The notes under the pieces: generated by a model
What the model saw: only the letters and a program-made list of their open reading frames with translations
Databases searched by the model: none
Told to the model about the DNA's origin: nothing
Shown: piece after piece, positions 57,414 to 64,000 of the stretch
Layout: every line of letters starts with the position of its first letter
Numbering within the stretch: position 1 is the stretch's first letter
Made by a program: the position numbers and the translations under genes
Assembly: GCF_019969685.1 (NCBI RefSeq)
Contig: NZ_JAHXYZ010000001.1
Coordinates: forward strand, 434,001-498,000
Origin: Microbacterium sp. EST19A
GTDB lineage: Bacteria > Actinomycetota > Actinomycetes > Actinomycetales > Microbacteriaceae
Length of the DNA stretch: 64,000 nt
Reading direction: 5' to 3'

Positions 57414-57719
57414 ATGATCACCGTTCACCTGCGCTATGAGATCGACCCCGACAAGCTCGACGACTTCACCGAGTACGGACGCACGTGGATCCGGCTGGTC
57501 GCGAAGCACGGCGGTACCCACCACGGCTACTTCCTGCCCAGCGAAGGCGACAGCGACGAAGCATTCGCGCTGTTCACGTTCCCCTCGCTCGCGGAGTACG
57601 AGGTGTACCGGACCGCCTCGAAGACCGACCCCGAGTGCATCGAGGCGTTCGATTTCGCTCGCAGAACCCAGTGCATCCGCCGCTACGAGCGCCGTTTCCT
57701 CAGTCCGGTCTTCGACTGA
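57414..57719 (+). CDS. NIPSNAP family protein
   Basis: A 101-residue ferredoxin-like (dimeric alpha-beta barrel) protein: MITVHLRYEIDPDKLDDFTEYGRTWIRLVAKHGGTHHGYFLPSEG and ECIEAFDFARRTQCIRRYERRFLSPVFD are typical of NIPSNAP proteins. These small proteins are often of unknown function and related to monooxygenases or stress proteins. It is divergent from the aldo/keto reductase. Confidence 0.84.
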   Translation: MITVHLRYEIDPDKLDDFTEYGRTWIRLVAKHGGTHHGYFLPSEGDSDEAFALFTFPSLAEYEVYRTASKTDPECIEAFDFARRTQCIRRYERRFLSPVFD

Positions 57720-57744
57720 GATGTGCACAAGGAGGTGACGTCTG

Positions 57745-57918
57745 ATGTGCTCATCGTCCGACTTCCTTGCTCTCTTGTTCTGTGATGGACCTGCCCCGAC
57801 GTCGAGGCAGGATGCTGCTGCGTGCCCCGGAAGGCTCAGCGCTTCTCCTGGGCGAGACTCTTGTTCTGGCTGCGCAGCATCGCGTCGAGCAGCCGGTCGG
57901 ACACGATCCGAGGCATGA
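57745..57918 (+). pseudogene. Possible truncated small membrane-protein gene (Pmp3/YqaE-like start)
   Basis: AAGGAGGTGA at 57729-57738, a near-perfect Shine-Dalgarno sequence, is 6 bases before an ATG that opens MCSSSDFLALLFC. Small YqaE/Pmp3 proteins begin in this way, but here the frame turns into a Cys/Arg/Ala-rich, non-membrane sequence (57 codons in all) that is antisense to the end of the SDR gene from 57836 on. It may be a decayed start of such a gene, or a chance ORF. Too little is left to be sure. Confidence 0.3.
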
Positions 57919-58708
57919 AGGTGAACATCGCGCCGTCGCGGCCGATCGTGTACCGGGTCTTCGGCCGCCGCGCGTTCACCGCCTTCGAGATGACTGCGGC
58001 GGCATGCTCAGGAGAGACACCGTCTCGCGCGAACCCCTCGGCCTGCGCGATGAACGCCCGGCTGAGCTCGGCGTAGCGTCGCCGCTGCTCGGGGGTCATG
58101 GTGTCGGTCACGCGCGCGGCCGCCGCGAGCCCGCTCTCGGTGAGGTTGGTGCTCACCGCTCCGGGAGTGATCTTCACGACGGCGACGCCGAACGGTTCGA
58201 CCTCGCGACGCAGCGAGTCCGACACCGCCTCCATCGCGAACTTGGCGGCGGAGTACGCCCCGAAGTTCGCCATGGCGACCCGGCCGCCGACAGAGGTGAC
58301 GTTCAGTACGCGACCGCGGGTGGAGAGGAGAGTGGGGAGCAGAGCGCGGATGAGTGCGATCTGGCCGAAGACGGAGACGTCGAACTGGAAGCGCCAGTCG
58401 TCGAGCGACAGCACCTCGACCGGCGCGTTGACCGCGACGCCCGCGTTGTTGACGAGGACACTCAGAGGGCGGCCGGCGGGGTCCTGAGCCACACGCTCGA
58501 CGAGTGCGGCGATGTGCTCGTCGTTCGTGACGTCGAGAATGATCGGTTCGATCCGCGACGAGGCGATCCTGTCGCCATCAGACCGCTTGCGCACTCCCGC
58601 GAGCACGTGGAAGCCGTCGGCGGCGAGGCGCACCGCGGTCGCCCTGCCGATCCCGGTGGATGCGCCGGTGACGATGGCGAGCCGTTGAATTTGAGTTGAC
58701 GTTGTCAT
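57836..58708 (-). CDS. SDR family oxidoreductase
   Basis: A 290-residue short-chain dehydrogenase: TGASTGIG near the start binds NAD(P), NNAG follows strand four, and S-Y-K is in NVTSVGGRVAMANFGAYSAAKFAMEA. The C-terminal half is typical of the extended-specificity oxidoreductases acting on alcohols or ketones. The start at 58708 is chosen because TTGACA (58745-58740), 18 bases, TATGGT (58721-58716) and 7 bases lead straight to this ATG. A TetR-type operator covers the -35 box. Confidence 0.88.
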   Translation of the reverse strand: MTTSTQIQRLAIVTGASTGIGRATAVRLAADGFHVLAGVRKRSDGDRIASSRIEPIILDVTNDEHIAALVERVAQDPAGRPLSVLVNNAGVAVNAPVEVLSLDDWRFQFDVSVFGQIALIRALLPTLLSTRGRVLNVTSVGGRVAMANFGAYSAAKFAMEAVSDSLRREVEPFGVAVVKITPGAVSTNLTESGLAAAARVTDTMTPEQRRRYAELSRAFIAQAEGFARDGVSPEHAAAVISKAVNARRPKTRYTIGRDGAMFTFMPRIVSDRLLDAMLRSQNKSLAQEKR

Positions 58709-58715
58709 ATGCGTG

Positions 58716-58747
58716 ACCATACGGCCATTCATCTGACACTGTCAACT
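58716..58747 (-). promoter_or_regulatory. SDR promoter with operator
   Basis: The promoter TTGACA-N18-TATGGT overlaps the dyad ATCTGACACTGTCAACT (58731-58747), an imperfect copy of the perfect palindrome at 59356-59372. The TetR protein encoded upstream on the same strand is the likely binder. Confidence 0.62.
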
Positions 58748-58777
58748 CAATGGTCGGGTCCCCTGTCGTCCTCCCCG

Positions 58778-59344
58778 TCAGCCGAGCAGCGCGATCAGTC
58801 GGCGCACCAGTTGATCACCCGTCGTTCCCCACTTCGCCTCCCCCAGCTGCCTGCTTCTCTCCATCCCGGCGATACCGTGAGCGCTGGACATCAGGAGCGC
58901 TCCCGTGCTGCGCGCCTCCTCGTGGCCGACGACCTCGGCCACCACGGAGAGGAAGACATCCTGAGACTTCGAGGCCGCGGCGACGATGGACTCCGGGTCG
59001 CGCGACGGCGTGATGAACATGAGACCGTAGAGATGCGGGCGCGTGCGGGCGACCGTGAGGAAGACGAGCACCGCGCGGTACAGGCGCTCATCGGGCGTCG
59101 CATCCGCATCCGCCGTCACCCGCTCGAGCTCGGCGGTCATCTGCGTCCACCCGCGGATCGCGAGGGCAGCGAGCAGCTCCTCCTTGTCGGCGAAGTGACC
59201 GTAGGGAGCCCCTCTGGAGACGCCGGCCTTGGCGCCGACCGCCCGGAGCGTCACTGCATCGGGCCCACCTTCGTCCAGAAGTCCGGACGCGGCATCCAGC
59301 AGGGCGCGCCCTGTCGCGGCCGCGGATTCAGCCCGTGAGATCAT
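58778..59344 (-). CDS. TetR/AcrR family regulator of the neighbouring SDR
   Basis: A 188-residue TetR protein: AESAAATGRALLDAASGLLDEGGPDAVTL then VGAKAGVSRGAPYGHFADKEELLAALA, and a WHG-type C-terminal domain (GLMFITPSRDPE, GHEEARSTGALLMSSAHGIAGM). The ATG lies 6 bases after TAGAAT (59356-59351), a leaderless arrangement. Matching dyads are found over its own promoter and over the SDR promoter 31 bases downstream of its stop. It therefore probably represses both. Confidence 0.88.
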   Translation of the reverse strand: MISRAESAAATGRALLDAASGLLDEGGPDAVTLRAVGAKAGVSRGAPYGHFADKEELLAALAIRGWTQMTAELERVTADADATPDERLYRAVLVFLTVARTRPHLYGLMFITPSRDPESIVAAASKSQDVFLSVVAEVVGHEEARSTGALLMSSAHGIAGMERSRQLGEAKWGTTGDQLVRRLIALLG

Positions 59345-59350
59345 CCCAGG

Positions 59351-59372
59351 ATTCTATCTGACACCGTCAGAT
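59351..59372 (-). promoter_or_regulatory. TetR promoter with perfect 17-bp operator
   Basis: ATCTGAC-N3-GTCAGAT at 59356-59372 is a perfect palindrome just upstream of, and touching, the -10 box TAGAAT (59356-59351). The site is inside the last codons of the upstream lysR gene. Confidence 0.66.
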
Positions 59373-60274
59373 CGACCGTCGACCACCGCGAGGACGGCGT
59401 CACGGACCAGTTGACGCAGCCACCCGTGCGCCAGATCGGACGAGAAGCGCTTCGGCCACGCGAGAACGATGGGAACGGTCGGCAGATCGACCGGAAGAGC
59501 GAAGCCGCGCAGCGCCCCGTCAGCGATGAGGCGGCCGGCGATCGCGGACGGCACGGTGACGACGGCATCCGTGTCGCGGACGATCTCGAGGGCCCCGGCG
59601 GTCGACACCAGGGATGCGACGACACGACGTCGACGATGCGCCGCGGCGAGCGCGGTGTCGACGGAGTCCTCGAATCGACCCCGTCGCGACACGATGACGT
59701 GCGGCACCGACACGTATGCGTCGAGGTCGATATCGGCATCCAGCATCGGGTTGCCCCGGCGGGCGAGACCCACCAGCCGATCGTCGGCGACGTGATCGAA
59801 GGCGATGTCGCCGGGTCCGGATGCGGCGGACCCGATCTCAAGGTCGATGAGCCCGCGGGCCAGATCGGTCGTATCGAGCGGTACCTCGCCGAGGAAGCGG
59901 AAACGGATGCCGGGCGCGACGCTGCTGACGTGCTCGACGAGAGCAGGTGCCAGCGCCGAGGTGAGGGCGTCGTGGGAACGGATGGTGAAGGTGCGCTCGA
60001 GGTCGGCGATGTCGAGACGGGTTTCGGGCGCGAGGACCGCGCGCGCTCGGAGGACGAGGGAGCGCACCTCCTCGTGCATCTCCAGCGCACGGGGCGTTGG
60101 CCGCATCGTCCGCCCCGACCGCACGAGGATCGGATCGCCCGTGGCCTTGCGGATCCGCCCCAGCGTGCGACTGACCGCGGGCTCGGAGAGATGCAGTCGC
60201 TCGGCCGCCCCCGTCACACTCTGCTCGTCGAGCAGTGCGTCGAGCGTGGTGAGCAGGTTCAGATCCAGTTGCAT
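59354..60274 (-). CDS. LysR family transcriptional regulator
   Basis: A 306-residue LysR regulator. The N-terminal helix-turn-helix is at about 3-60 (DLNLLTTLDALLDEQSVTGAAERLHLSEPAVSRTLGRIR) and the two-lobed effector domain begins near residue 90 (TFTIRSHDALTSALAPALVEHV). It is divergent from the inositol-phosphatase-like gene and probably regulates it. Its 3' end overlaps the TetR promoter. Confidence 0.9.
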   Translation of the reverse strand: MQLDLNLLTTLDALLDEQSVTGAAERLHLSEPAVSRTLGRIRKATGDPILVRSGRTMRPTPRALEMHEEVRSLVLRARAVLAPETRLDIADLERTFTIRSHDALTSALAPALVEHVSSVAPGIRFRFLGEVPLDTTDLARGLIDLEIGSAASGPGDIAFDHVADDRLVGLARRGNPMLDADIDLDAYVSVPHVIVSRRGRFEDSVDTALAAAHRRRRVVASLVSTAGALEIVRDTDAVVTVPSAIAGRLIADGALRGFALPVDLPTVPIVLAWPKRFSSDLAHGWLRQLVRDAVLAVVDGRSDGVR

Positions 60275-60305
60275 GTGGGTAATTCTACCTATGCATGGAT
60301 TGTCT

Positions 60306-60334
60306 TTGACGTTATTCCCGCACGGTCGTAGCTT
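60306..60334 (+). promoter_or_regulatory. Promoter of the inositol-phosphatase-like operon
   Basis: TTGACG (60306-60311), 17 bases, TAGCTT (60329-60334). It lies in the divergent region between the lysR gene and the IMPase-like gene, 46 bases before the ATG. Confidence 0.45.
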
Positions 60335-60380
60335 CGGACGTGGCGGCGCATCACGTCGCACAGAGAAGAAGGGCAGAAAG

Positions 60381-61193
60381 ATGATCGACGACGTTCCCGG
60401 AGGAGAGGATCGCGAGATCCTCGCGCGGATGGTCGAGGCGGTGGAGTCCGCCGGCAGCGTGCTGCTCCGGCGCTATTCTCCTGCCGCCCGCATCAGCGAC
60501 GGAGAGTCTCTGCTGGCGGCCATCGACGCGAACGACGAGGCATCGACAACAGTCCTCCGCCCCGCTCTCGAGCACGCACGGCCGAGCGCCCGCTGGGATG
60601 ACGATGAAGAGGGCACCGGCCCGCTCGGCGCCGGCGAATGGTGGGTCACGGATGCCGCGGAGGGCAACGTCAACCACATCCACGGCTCCTCGGGCTGGGC
60701 CGTGACCGCGACGCTCGTGCGCGACGACGTTCCTGTCCTCACCGCGGTGCACATCCCCCTCGCCGGCGAGACCTACACAGCCGCACAGGGCGGCGGCGCG
60801 TTCCTCGACGGGGCGCCGCTCAGCGTCTCGCAGAAGACGGACCTCGCGGCCGCCCTCGTCTCGACGGGGCAGGCGAAGCCCGGCGAGGACCCTCAGGTCC
60901 GCCGCCGTCTCAGCGCCTCGATCGACGCGCTGCTCGACCACGCACTCCTCGTGGCCGCCGCCGTCCCGGCGACCCTGCAGATCCTCCCCGTCGCCTCCGG
61001 GCACACCGATGCGTTCTGGCAGTACGGCCAGATCCGATCGGGCCTCGTCGCCGGAGCGCTGCTCGTCCGCGAAGCGGGAGGCGTCGTGCTCGACGCACGG
61101 GGTGCGGACTGGACGCTCGCCAGCGACGCATTCGTCGCGACGACACCTGCCCTCGCCACCGCGATGACCGCGGCACTCTCACTGATCCCCTGA
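60381..61193 (+). CDS. Inositol-monophosphatase-like protein with altered metal site
   Basis: A 270-residue IMPase-superfamily protein recognised by its order of blocks: EEGTG (76-80), WWVTDAAEGNVNHIHG (87-102) and HTDAFWQYGQIRSGLVAGALLVREAGGVV (208-236). In true phosphatases motif A is DPxDGT and motif B WDxAAG. Here motif A is D91-A-A-E94-G-N and the motif B aspartate is replaced by S220. Two of three metal sites are thus changed, so activity may be lost or shifted to another substrate. It is divergent from lysR and followed after 29 bases by a dinucleotide-binding protein. Confidence 0.78.
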   Translation: MIDDVPGGEDREILARMVEAVESAGSVLLRRYSPAARISDGESLLAAIDANDEASTTVLRPALEHARPSARWDDDEEGTGPLGAGEWWVTDAAEGNVNHIHGSSGWAVTATLVRDDVPVLTAVHIPLAGETYTAAQGGGAFLDGAPLSVSQKTDLAAALVSTGQAKPGEDPQVRRRLSASIDALLDHALLVAAAVPATLQILPVASGHTDAFWQYGQIRSGLVAGALLVREAGGVVLDARGADWTLASDAFVATTPALATAMTAALSLIP

Positions 61194-61222
61194 CCCCCGA
61201 CCGAACACGAAAGAAGACACAC

Positions 61223-61861
61223 ATGAACACCATCAGCATCCTCGGCTCCGGACGCGTCGGAACCGCACTGGCCACCGCCCTCGCGCAGAACGGCGCCGCC
61301 GTCGTCATCGGAACCCGCGACCCGGAGCGCGTCCGCACCGAGTGGGCAGGGACCGACGTCGAGGCGACCGACATCCATGACGCGATCGATCGCTCCGACG
61401 TGATCATCAACGCCACCCCCGGCGACACCAGCCTCGAGCGCTTCACCGCGCTCGCAGACCAGCTGGCCGGCAAGATTCTCGTCGACGTCTCCAACGCGAC
61501 GACGCGAGGCGACGACGGAATGCCGGGCGGACTCGTCTACCAGGGATCGAGCCTCGGCGAGCTCCTCCAGCGGGCGCTCCCCGACGTGGCCGTCGTCAAG
61601 ACCTTGAACACGATGCTCTTCTCGGCGATGGGCTCGCCCGCCAGCCTGGGGTCCGCCCCGACAGTGTTCCTCTCCGCAGACGACATCGACGCCAAGGCAC
61701 GTGTGCGCGAGCTCCTCGCCGCTCTCGGCTGGGACGAGACGTGGATCGTCGACCTCGGCGGCATCGAGACCGCGCGCGGCACCGAGGCGTTCGCGCTCCT
61801 GGTGCCCAGCCTGCTCGGCGCGCTGGGGTTCGCGCCGTTCGCGCTCTCGATCGCGCGCTGA
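61223..61861 (+). CDS. NADPH-dependent F420 reductase-like dinucleotide-binding protein
   Basis: A 212-residue Rossmann protein: ISILGSGRVGTALATALAQNG then VVIGTRDPERV binds NADP, DVIINATPGD and KILVDVSNATT follow. This resembles the F420H2:NADP oxidoreductase/NpdG and DapB-like group found in actinobacteria, often of unknown substrate. It is cotranscribed with the IMPase-like gene, 29 bases upstream. Confidence 0.82.
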   Translation: MNTISILGSGRVGTALATALAQNGAAVVIGTRDPERVRTEWAGTDVEATDIHDAIDRSDVIINATPGDTSLERFTALADQLAGKILVDVSNATTRGDDGMPGGLVYQGSSLGELLQRALPDVAVVKTLNTMLFSAMGSPASLGSAPTVFLSADDIDAKARVRELLAALGWDETWIVDLGGIETARGTEAFALLVPSLLGALGFAPFALSIAR

Positions 61862-61907
61862 TCCGGCACCTGGCCGGAAGGGCGATGCGGTACCGTCCGG
61901 CGCCCGA

Positions 61908-62072
61908 CTAATCAGCGCCGTCGCGGGGAAGCGGCCGATCGAGATGGATGCCCGGTGACGCGGGGGCCGTCTCGTCGTGCGGCGAATCGGCGTCCCGCGC
62001 CTTCTGCCCGGATCGCTCGGCGGCGCGGGCCGCGAGCACCCGGGCCTGAGCGATCTCGAGCGAGCCGATCAT
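61908..62072 (-). CDS. Small ORF of 54 residues, overlapping the quinone oxidoreductase stop
   Basis: The ATG at 62072 overlaps the upstream stop by four bases (ATGA), the coupling seen between real genes in this window. It encodes a 54-residue, helical, charged peptide (MIGSLEIAQARVLAARAAERSGQ...) ending in TAG. No family is recognised. It may be a small real protein or the tail of a decayed gene. Codon use looks like its neighbours. Confidence 0.45.
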   Translation of the reverse strand: MIGSLEIAQARVLAARAAERSGQKARDADSPHDETAPASPGIHLDRPLPRDGAD

Positions 62073-63049
62073 GGGAGGACCACGCCCTTGCCTCCGACGA
62101 CGCCCGCCTCCATGTCGCGATGCGCCTGCACGATCTCGTCCATGGCGTAGACGCGCCCCACCGGTATCCGCGCGGCTCCGGCGGCTACCGCATCCAGGTA
62201 GTCCTGGAGCACCTGGGCTTCGAGGTCGGAGGCCTCACCCGAGTACGCCGTGAGGCGCACCCCGTTGGGGAGCCAGTCCATCGGGTAGAACTCCGGGATC
62301 GTCCAGTCATCCGAGAGCATCCCGGTGAAGCACACCGTGCCACCGGTGCGCACCGACCGGAGGGTGTCTCGCATCACGTTCACGCCGACGAGCTCGATGG
62401 CACCGTCGACCCCGCCGGGCACGAGTTCACGGGCGCGCGCGGCGACGTCACCGTCATCGATGATCACGTGGTCGACCCCGATCGACTCCAGCAGCGGGCG
62501 CGCCTCCTCGCGGCGCGTGGTCGAGACGACGGTGAGCCCGCGCAGCTTCGCCAGCACCGCGGCTGCGAGGCCGACGGATGAGGTGCCGCCGCGGATGAGT
62601 ACGGACTGCCCGGCCTGCGCCTGCAGACCGACCTGGAGCGATCCGTTGGCCGTCTGCAACATCTCGGGAACCGCTCCGAGCTGCTCCCACGGCAGCTCGC
62701 TGCGGAACGGGATGACCTGCGCGGCCGGCACCACGACGTACTCGGCGTAGCCGCCGTCGAACTCCCTCCCCATGCCGCCCATCATCGTCATCACCTGCGT
62801 TCCGTGAGCGAACTCGCCTCCCGGCGCCTCCATCACGACGCCGGTGGCTTCGATGCCGGGGATGCGCGGGAAGCTGCCGCTGTACGCAGCCCCTCGGCGG
62901 AAGTGCAGCTCGGAGCGGTTCAACCCGAACGCCTTCACTCTGATCAGCACCTCGCCGCTCGCGGGCGTCGGTACGGTGACCTCGCGGATCTCGAGCGCCT
63001 CCGGACCGCCCGGATGCTCGACGACCACTGCCCGCATGGTGCCGCTCAT
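62069..63049 (-). CDS. Zinc-free MDR/quinone-oxidoreductase-type alcohol dehydrogenase
   Basis: A 326-residue medium-chain reductase: MRAVVVEHPGGPEALEIREV and GEVLIRVKAFGLNRSELHFRRG (GroES-like domain), then IRGGTSSVGLAAAVLAKLRGLTV binding NADPH. Zinc-binding residues of classical alcohol dehydrogenases are absent, so it is of the quinone/enone reductase (QOR) group. Start overlaps the MarR stop (ATGA), so it is the second gene of an autoregulated operon and is the probable target of that regulator. Confidence 0.9.
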   Translation of the reverse strand: MSGTMRAVVVEHPGGPEALEIREVTVPTPASGEVLIRVKAFGLNRSELHFRRGAAYSGSFPRIPGIEATGVVMEAPGGEFAHGTQVMTMMGGMGREFDGGYAEYVVVPAAQVIPFRSELPWEQLGAVPEMLQTANGSLQVGLQAQAGQSVLIRGGTSSVGLAAAVLAKLRGLTVVSTTRREEARPLLESIGVDHVIIDDGDVAARARELVPGGVDGAIELVGVNVMRDTLRSVRTGGTVCFTGMLSDDWTIPEFYPMDWLPNGVRLTAYSGEASDLEAQVLQDYLDAVAAGAARIPVGRVYAMDEIVQAHRDMEAGVVGGKGVVLP

Positions 63050-63492
63050 GCCGCGGCCCCCTCTCCGGAAGAGGCGAGCCGCGCCTGAAGCGCACCCAGG
63101 ACCGCCGTCGCTGCGGCGAGGTCGACGTCGCCGACCAGTCGCTCCAGAGAGCGGGCGAGAGCACCCTCCCCCTCGCTCCTCGCCCGCTCCCCGGTCTGTG
63201 TGAGCGTGATGAGCGACGAACGCCGGTCATCCGGATGCGGCTCCCGTGCCGCCAGTCCATCACGCTCGAGCCTGTCGACGAACTTGCTCGCGGCCCCGAT
63301 CGTGATGCCGAGGTCACGGCTCAGCTCATTCACCCGTGCCGCGGGCGAGTGACGCACGATCACGCGGAGCGCCTGCAGCGTTCCGAGCCCCAGGCCGGTC
63401 TCACGCTGGAGCTCGCGCTCCGCGGTGTTCCAGAGGTCGGTCTCGTACCGGACGAGTGCGTCGAAGAAGTCCATATGAGTTGTAACCGGCAT
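63046..63492 (-). CDS. MarR family regulator
   Basis: A 148-residue MarR protein: LGLGTLQALRVIVRHSPAARVNELSRDLGITIGAASKFVDRLERDGLAAREPHPDDRRSSLITLTQ is the winged-helix part split here by eye into helix, recognition helix (TIGAASKFVDRLERDG) and wing (HPDDRRSSLI). The ATG at 63492 is 6 bases after TATAGT (63504-63499), a leaderless start; an in-frame ATG at 63474 is possible. A 22-bp dyad covers the -10 box, so it represses its own operon with the quinone oxidoreductase. Confidence 0.88.
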   Translation of the reverse strand: MPVTTHMDFFDALVRYETDLWNTAERELQRETGLGLGTLQALRVIVRHSPAARVNELSRDLGITIGAASKFVDRLERDGLAAREPHPDDRRSSLITLTQTGERARSEGEGALARSLERLVGDVDLAAATAVLGALQARLASSGEGAAA

Positions 63493-63498
63493 CCGGCA

Positions 63499-63520
63499 AC
63501 TATATTCCTTGGAAGATAGT
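63499..63520. promoter_or_regulatory. 22-bp dyad over the MarR-operon -10 box
   Basis: Two arms ACTATNTTCC and GGAANATAGT, separated by two bases, form an almost perfect palindrome. On the minus strand its end is the -10 box TATAGT (63504-63499). The MarR protein encoded immediately downstream is the natural binder; a redox or quinone signal would release it. Confidence 0.72.
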
Positions 63521-63562
63521 TCCTGCAGCGTGGTCTTCGACTGATCGCACGCCGGCCGACGG

Positions 63563-64000
63563 TCAGCGGCTCCCGGCGGCGAGCTCGTCGCGAAGGAGGC
63601 CGGCGCCGGCACTGAGCGCGCGCAGCTTCCCGCGCGCGACGCCCCGAGACAGCGGCGCGAGGCCGCAGTTCGTGCTGGGGATGAGCTTGTCGGCGTCGAC
63701 GAAACGAAGCGCGTTCCGAAGAGTGTCCGCGACCTCCTCCGGAGTCTCGATGACGTCGCTCGCGACGTCGATGGCGCCCAGCATCACCTTCTTGCCCCGG
63801 ATGAGCTCGATGAGATCCAGAGGGACGTGCGAGTGGTGGCTCTCCAGCGAGACGGTGTCGATGCTCGAACTCTGCAGCAGCGGGAACGACTTCTCGTACT
63901 GGCGCCACTCCGCCCCGAGGGTCGCCTTCCAGTCGGTGTTCGCCTTGATGCCGTAGCCGTAGCAGATGTGCACCACGGTCTCCGCGCGCAGCCCCTCGGC
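63563..64000 (-). CDS. Partial CDS, cobalamin-independent methionine synthase (MetE-like) family
   Basis: The last 145 codons of a gene that begins beyond the right edge. RAETVVHICYGYGIKANTDWK, SIDTVSLESHHSHVPLDLIELIRGKKVMLGAIDVASDVIETPEEVADTLRNAL are split here for reading; STNCGLAPLSRGVARGKL near the end carries the cysteine that binds zinc in MetE C-terminal domains. Short stand-alone MetE-C proteins of this kind use various methyl donors. The gene ends 70 bases before the MarR promoter. Confidence 0.8.
   Translation of the reverse strand, partial: AEGLRAETVVHICYGYGIKANTDWKATLGAEWRQYEKSFPLLQSSSIDTVSLESHHSHVPLDLIELIRGKKVMLGAIDVASDVIETPEEVADTLRNALRFVDADKLIPSTNCGLAPLSRGVARGKLRALSAGAGLLRDELAAGSR

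Noticed and set aside
1..64000. tRNA, rRNA, transposase, integrase or attachment-site sequences
   Set aside because: Read through on both strands without seeing a convincing tRNA cloverleaf, rRNA segment or mobile-element protein; a covariance-model search could still find a small RNA.

Overview
The window is high-GC DNA with tightly packed genes, many 4-base ATGA/GTGA stop-start overlaps, frequent GTG starts and several apparently leaderless genes (a TANNNT box 6 or 7 bases before ATG/GTG). Two small proteins of the DUF7882 type, and codon use rich in GCATCC/GGATGC, point to an actinobacterium of the Microbacteriaceae, most likely Microbacterium or a close relative. No rRNA, tRNA, phage, transposase or CRISPR sequence was seen. 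No gene-free stretch exceeds about 210 bases. It looks like chromosomal accessory metabolism rather than a mobile island.

Layout. 0-6 kb: end of a probable sugar isomerase gene, an MFS transporter with a divergent TetR regulator, an amino-acid racemase, a zinc-ribbon/nuclease-like protein, a ThrE exporter and a DUF1684 protein. 6-18 kb: a catabolic cluster holding every step of one beta-oxidation turn (CoA ligase, acyl-CoA dehydrogenase, split MaoC-type hydratase, SDR dehydrogenase, SCP-x-type thiolase) plus three hydrolases/esterases, an MFS carrier and a regulator made of two fused TetR units. Six copies of an asymmetric motif, roughly YAAGTGAAYNNCGGTTAG, lie in its promoters. 18-21 kb: two MarR regulators and a DHA2 drug exporter with twin operators over its promoter. 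21-24 kb: DNA polymerase IV, a VOC protein and a flavin disulfide-reductase-like enzyme.

24-43 kb: a second regulon marked by six copies of a 19-bp palindrome, TTCGTAA-N5-TTACGAA. It covers a LysA-like decarboxylase with an aldonolactone-oxidase-like flavoenzyme, an NCS1 permease, an aldehyde dehydrogenase, a complete peptide-type ABC importer, a GMC oxidoreductase, a TetR regulator (the likely owner of the operator), an M20 amidohydrolase, a two-piece AtuA/DUF1446 protein and an S9 peptidase. The set suggests uptake, hydrolysis and oxidation of an unidentified amide- or peptide-linked compound.

43-47.7 kb: an exporter of the MFS type, a hypothetical protein, a TetR regulator, a DUF7882 protein, a secreted tripeptidyl-aminopeptidase-like lipoprotein and a RidA-family protein. 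47.8-55.3 kb: an OmpR-type two-component system followed by a cell-envelope locus (phosphodiester glycosidase, GT2-GtrA glycosyltransferase, DUF4956 membrane protein, VTC-type polyphosphate polymerase domain, Cthe_2159-type surface lipoprotein). Direct repeats with an 11-base period in front of two of its transcription units make it the likely target of the adjacent response regulator. 55-64 kb: small lipoprotein, second DUF7882 protein, aldo/keto reductase, NIPSNAP protein, an SDR/TetR pair with matching operators, LysR, a degenerate inositol-phosphatase-like protein with an F420-reductase-like dinucleotide-binding protein, a MarR/quinone-oxidoreductase operon ending in a 54-residue ORF, and the 3' part of a MetE-like gene running off the right edge.
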